Origin: JANXUC01 sp964619065
GTDB lineage: Bacteria; Acidobacteriota; Terriglobia; Terriglobales; Acidobacteriaceae
Reading direction: 5' to 3'
Length of the DNA stretch: 64,000 bases
NCBI GenBank assembly: GCA_964619065.1
Contig: CAZUCC010000015.1
Location: forward strand, 1-64,000
Shown here: positions 62,651 to 64,000 of the stretch, in pieces
Layout of the letters: each line of letters starts with the position of its first letter
Numbering within the stretch: the first letter of the stretch is position 1
The notes under the pieces: model-generated
The model's database searches: none
The model's input: only the letters and a program-made list of their open reading frames with translations
What the model was told of the DNA's origin: nothing
Position numbers and translations under genes: made by a program

Positions 62651-64000
62651 TCACACCTGGAATACGGACCGCAGGGCGGGATAGATTCGGCGATAGGTAA
62701 CATAGCCGCGCTGCATGATCGCCGAGCGTCGCGGGTCTGAGGCGATCCTGTGGGCGACTCGAACCACGGCAGCGCATGCCTCGTCGACCGACTTCCAGGC
62801 CCCCGCTCCCACACCGGCAAGAATCGCGGCGCCATAGGCAGCCCCTTCTTCCGCTTCTACCACTTGCACCTCGCGTCCGTAAACGTCGGCCTGAATTTCG
62901 CGCCACAGCGCAGAACGGGCTCCGCCGCCACCCAATCGAATTGATTCCACCGGAATTTTCAACTCCTCGAAAATTGTAAGGGTGTCCCGAAGGCTATAAG
63001 CTACGCCTTCCAGAATCGCACGAATCACATGCGCGCGGCCATGCGAAGCCGATAGGCCCAGCAGCGCTCCACGCGCATTGGGATCACGGTGCGGAGTACG
63101 TTCGCCCATCAAGTACGGAACCCAGAACGCTCCCTGGGCGCCAGGAGGAGCTGTGGCTGCTTCTTCGGTCATGCATTCGTACGGATCTCGACCATTCCCC
63201 TGAGCCGCATGGAAATTCTCGCGGAACCAGCGCAGCGAAAGGCCCGCCGCCTGGGTCACGCCCATCACGTGCCAGCGTCCAGGAATTGCATGACAAAAGG
63301 TATGCAAACGGCCGATCGGATCCAGTGTGGGCTGGTCAGTCGCTGCGAAAACCACCCCCGAGGTGCCAATGGTTGCGCTAACCTGTCCAGCCCGCACGAT
63401 TCCCATGCCCACCGCGCCCGCTGCTTGATCTCCCGCGCCTCCTACAACGGGAGTTCCGGGCTGCAAGCCAAGCGCCTCGGCCACTTCCGGGAGAACCTTT
63501 CCGCAGATTTCCGGCGATTCTACGAGCGCGGGAAGCAGCTCCCGGGCAATCCCGGTCTTGCTCAGAACTTCCAATGACCACCGGCGATTGGCAACATCGA
63601 GTAGCAAAGTTCCGGAAGCGTCAGCCATGTCGATGACGTGCTCCCCTGTCAACCGGAACCGGATGTAGTCCTTGGGCAGCAGAAGATGACGAACCCGCTT
63701 CCAGTTTTCCGGCTCAGTCTCGCGCACCCAGAGGAGTTTGGTCAGCGTAAAATTCGTAAGCGGCGGATTGCAGGTGAGCTGAATCAGGCGCTCAGTCCCG
63801 AAAGCATCCGCTAGCTCTTGGGCCTGTTTCTCACTACGCTGGTCGCACCAGATGATGGCGGGTCGAATCACTTCGCAGTTGGCATCGAGCAGCACGGCCC
63901 CATGCATTTGTCCTGAAAAACCGATGCACGCGATCTCATCTCCTCGAATGCCGGACTGTTGCAGGACTTTTCGAACCGCAGCCTGGCAAGCCACCCACCA
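62651..64000 (-). CDS. xylB: xylulokinase, N-terminus beyond the window edge
   Basis: About 449 residues are present; the frame is open to the last base, and about 50 N-terminal residues with the first phosphate loop are missing. FGGY-kinase motifs: CIGFSGQMHGAVLLDANCEV, AIIWCDQRSEKQ, PVVGGAGDQAAGAVGMG (ATP site) and RLGGGGARSALWREIQADVY. Phosphorylates D-xylulose, linking xylose released by the GH31 enzyme to the pentose phosphate pathway. The substrate call could be another pentulose. Confidence 0.9.
   Translation of the reverse strand, partial: WWVACQAAVRKVLQQSGIRGDEIACIGFSGQMHGAVLLDANCEVIRPAIIWCDQRSEKQAQELADAFGTERLIQLTCNPPLTNFTLTKLLWVRETEPENWKRVRHLLLPKDYIRFRLTGEHVIDMADASGTLLLDVANRRWSLEVLSKTGIARELLPALVESPEICGKVLPEVAEALGLQPGTPVVGGAGDQAAGAVGMGIVRAGQVSATIGTSGVVFAATDQPTLDPIGRLHTFCHAIPGRWHVMGVTQAAGLSLRWFRENFHAAQGNGRDPYECMTEEAATAPPGAQGAFWVPYLMGERTPHRDPNARGALLGLSASHGRAHVIRAILEGVAYSLRDTLTIFEELKIPVESIRLGGGGARSALWREIQADVYGREVQVVEAEEGAAYGAAILAGVGAGAWKSVDEACAAVVRVAHRIASDPRRSAIMQRGYVTYRRIYPALRSVFQV

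Noticed and set aside
62572..62685. Short plus-strand ORF after GCGGAGG, running into the xylB 3' end
   Set aside because: A fair ribosome site but about 37 codons, mostly antisense to xylB and with no recognisable sequence.

Overview
The window looks like a draft (scaffolded) chromosome segment of a soil-type acidobacterium (Acidobacteriota, probably class Terriglobia). The pointers are a moderately high GC, carboxypeptidase-regulatory-domain TonB receptors, CRTAC1/ASPIC-UnbV FG-GAP proteins, a FecR-domain protein next to mreB, a micro-ORF ahead of kdpF, and many secreted glycoside hydrolases. This assignment rests on gene content only. One run of ten Ns (10480-10489) marks a scaffold join. 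I saw no rRNA, tRNA, CRISPR array, insertion sequence or prophage.

Region 1 (1-10.4 kb): the 5' end of mreB, a FecR-domain membrane protein, an M50 protease and a DUF4097-type secreted protein. The envelope and isoprenoid cluster uppS-cdsA-dxr-rseP-ispG follows, with a VapBC-type toxin-antitoxin pair between cdsA and dxr.

Region 2 (10.5-25 kb): a pentaheme/TPR membrane cytochrome is followed directly by a Sec-exported ASPIC/UnbV protein. A second ASPIC/UnbV protein, with a Tat signal, is the last gene of an overlapping histidine kinase-response regulator operon. Between them lie a small secreted protein, an APC permease and an AhpD-like gene in which an in-frame TGA replaces the second Cys of the CxxCxxxH motif. 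A bacterial SECIS-like hairpin sits immediately downstream, so this is a strong selenoprotein candidate. A 108-bp structured repeat occurs twice near 17.7 kb. A CheY-like protein, a Met/His-rich exported peptide and a TonB-dependent receptor complete the region.

Region 3 (25-33.5 kb): a full potassium-uptake locus. KdpD is split into two divergently transcribed genes: an N-terminal KdpD-USP protein in line with kdpE, and a DUF4118-histidine kinase on the other strand. kdpE, two small ORFs and kdpFABC follow.

Region 4 (33.5-41 kb): a beta-propeller protein, a purple-acid-phosphatase-like enzyme and a large TonB receptor, divergent from an OmpR-type two-component system.

Region 5 (41-52.6 kb): a sodium/solute symporter, a sugar-isomerase-like TIM barrel, a secreted esterase and a GH20 hexosaminidase. 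Next is a cytochrome c oxidase operon (cupredoxin, coxB, coxA, two subunit III paralogues, a subunit IV). Its subunit I keeps the D-channel but lacks the K-channel lysine.

Region 6 (52.7-64 kb): GH3, GH31, GH42 and GH29 enzymes with a LacI regulator (preceded by an overlapping 35-codon ORF) and a xylulokinase. This set fits side-chain and backbone removal from fucosylated xyloglucan oligosaccharides, feeding released xylose to XylB.
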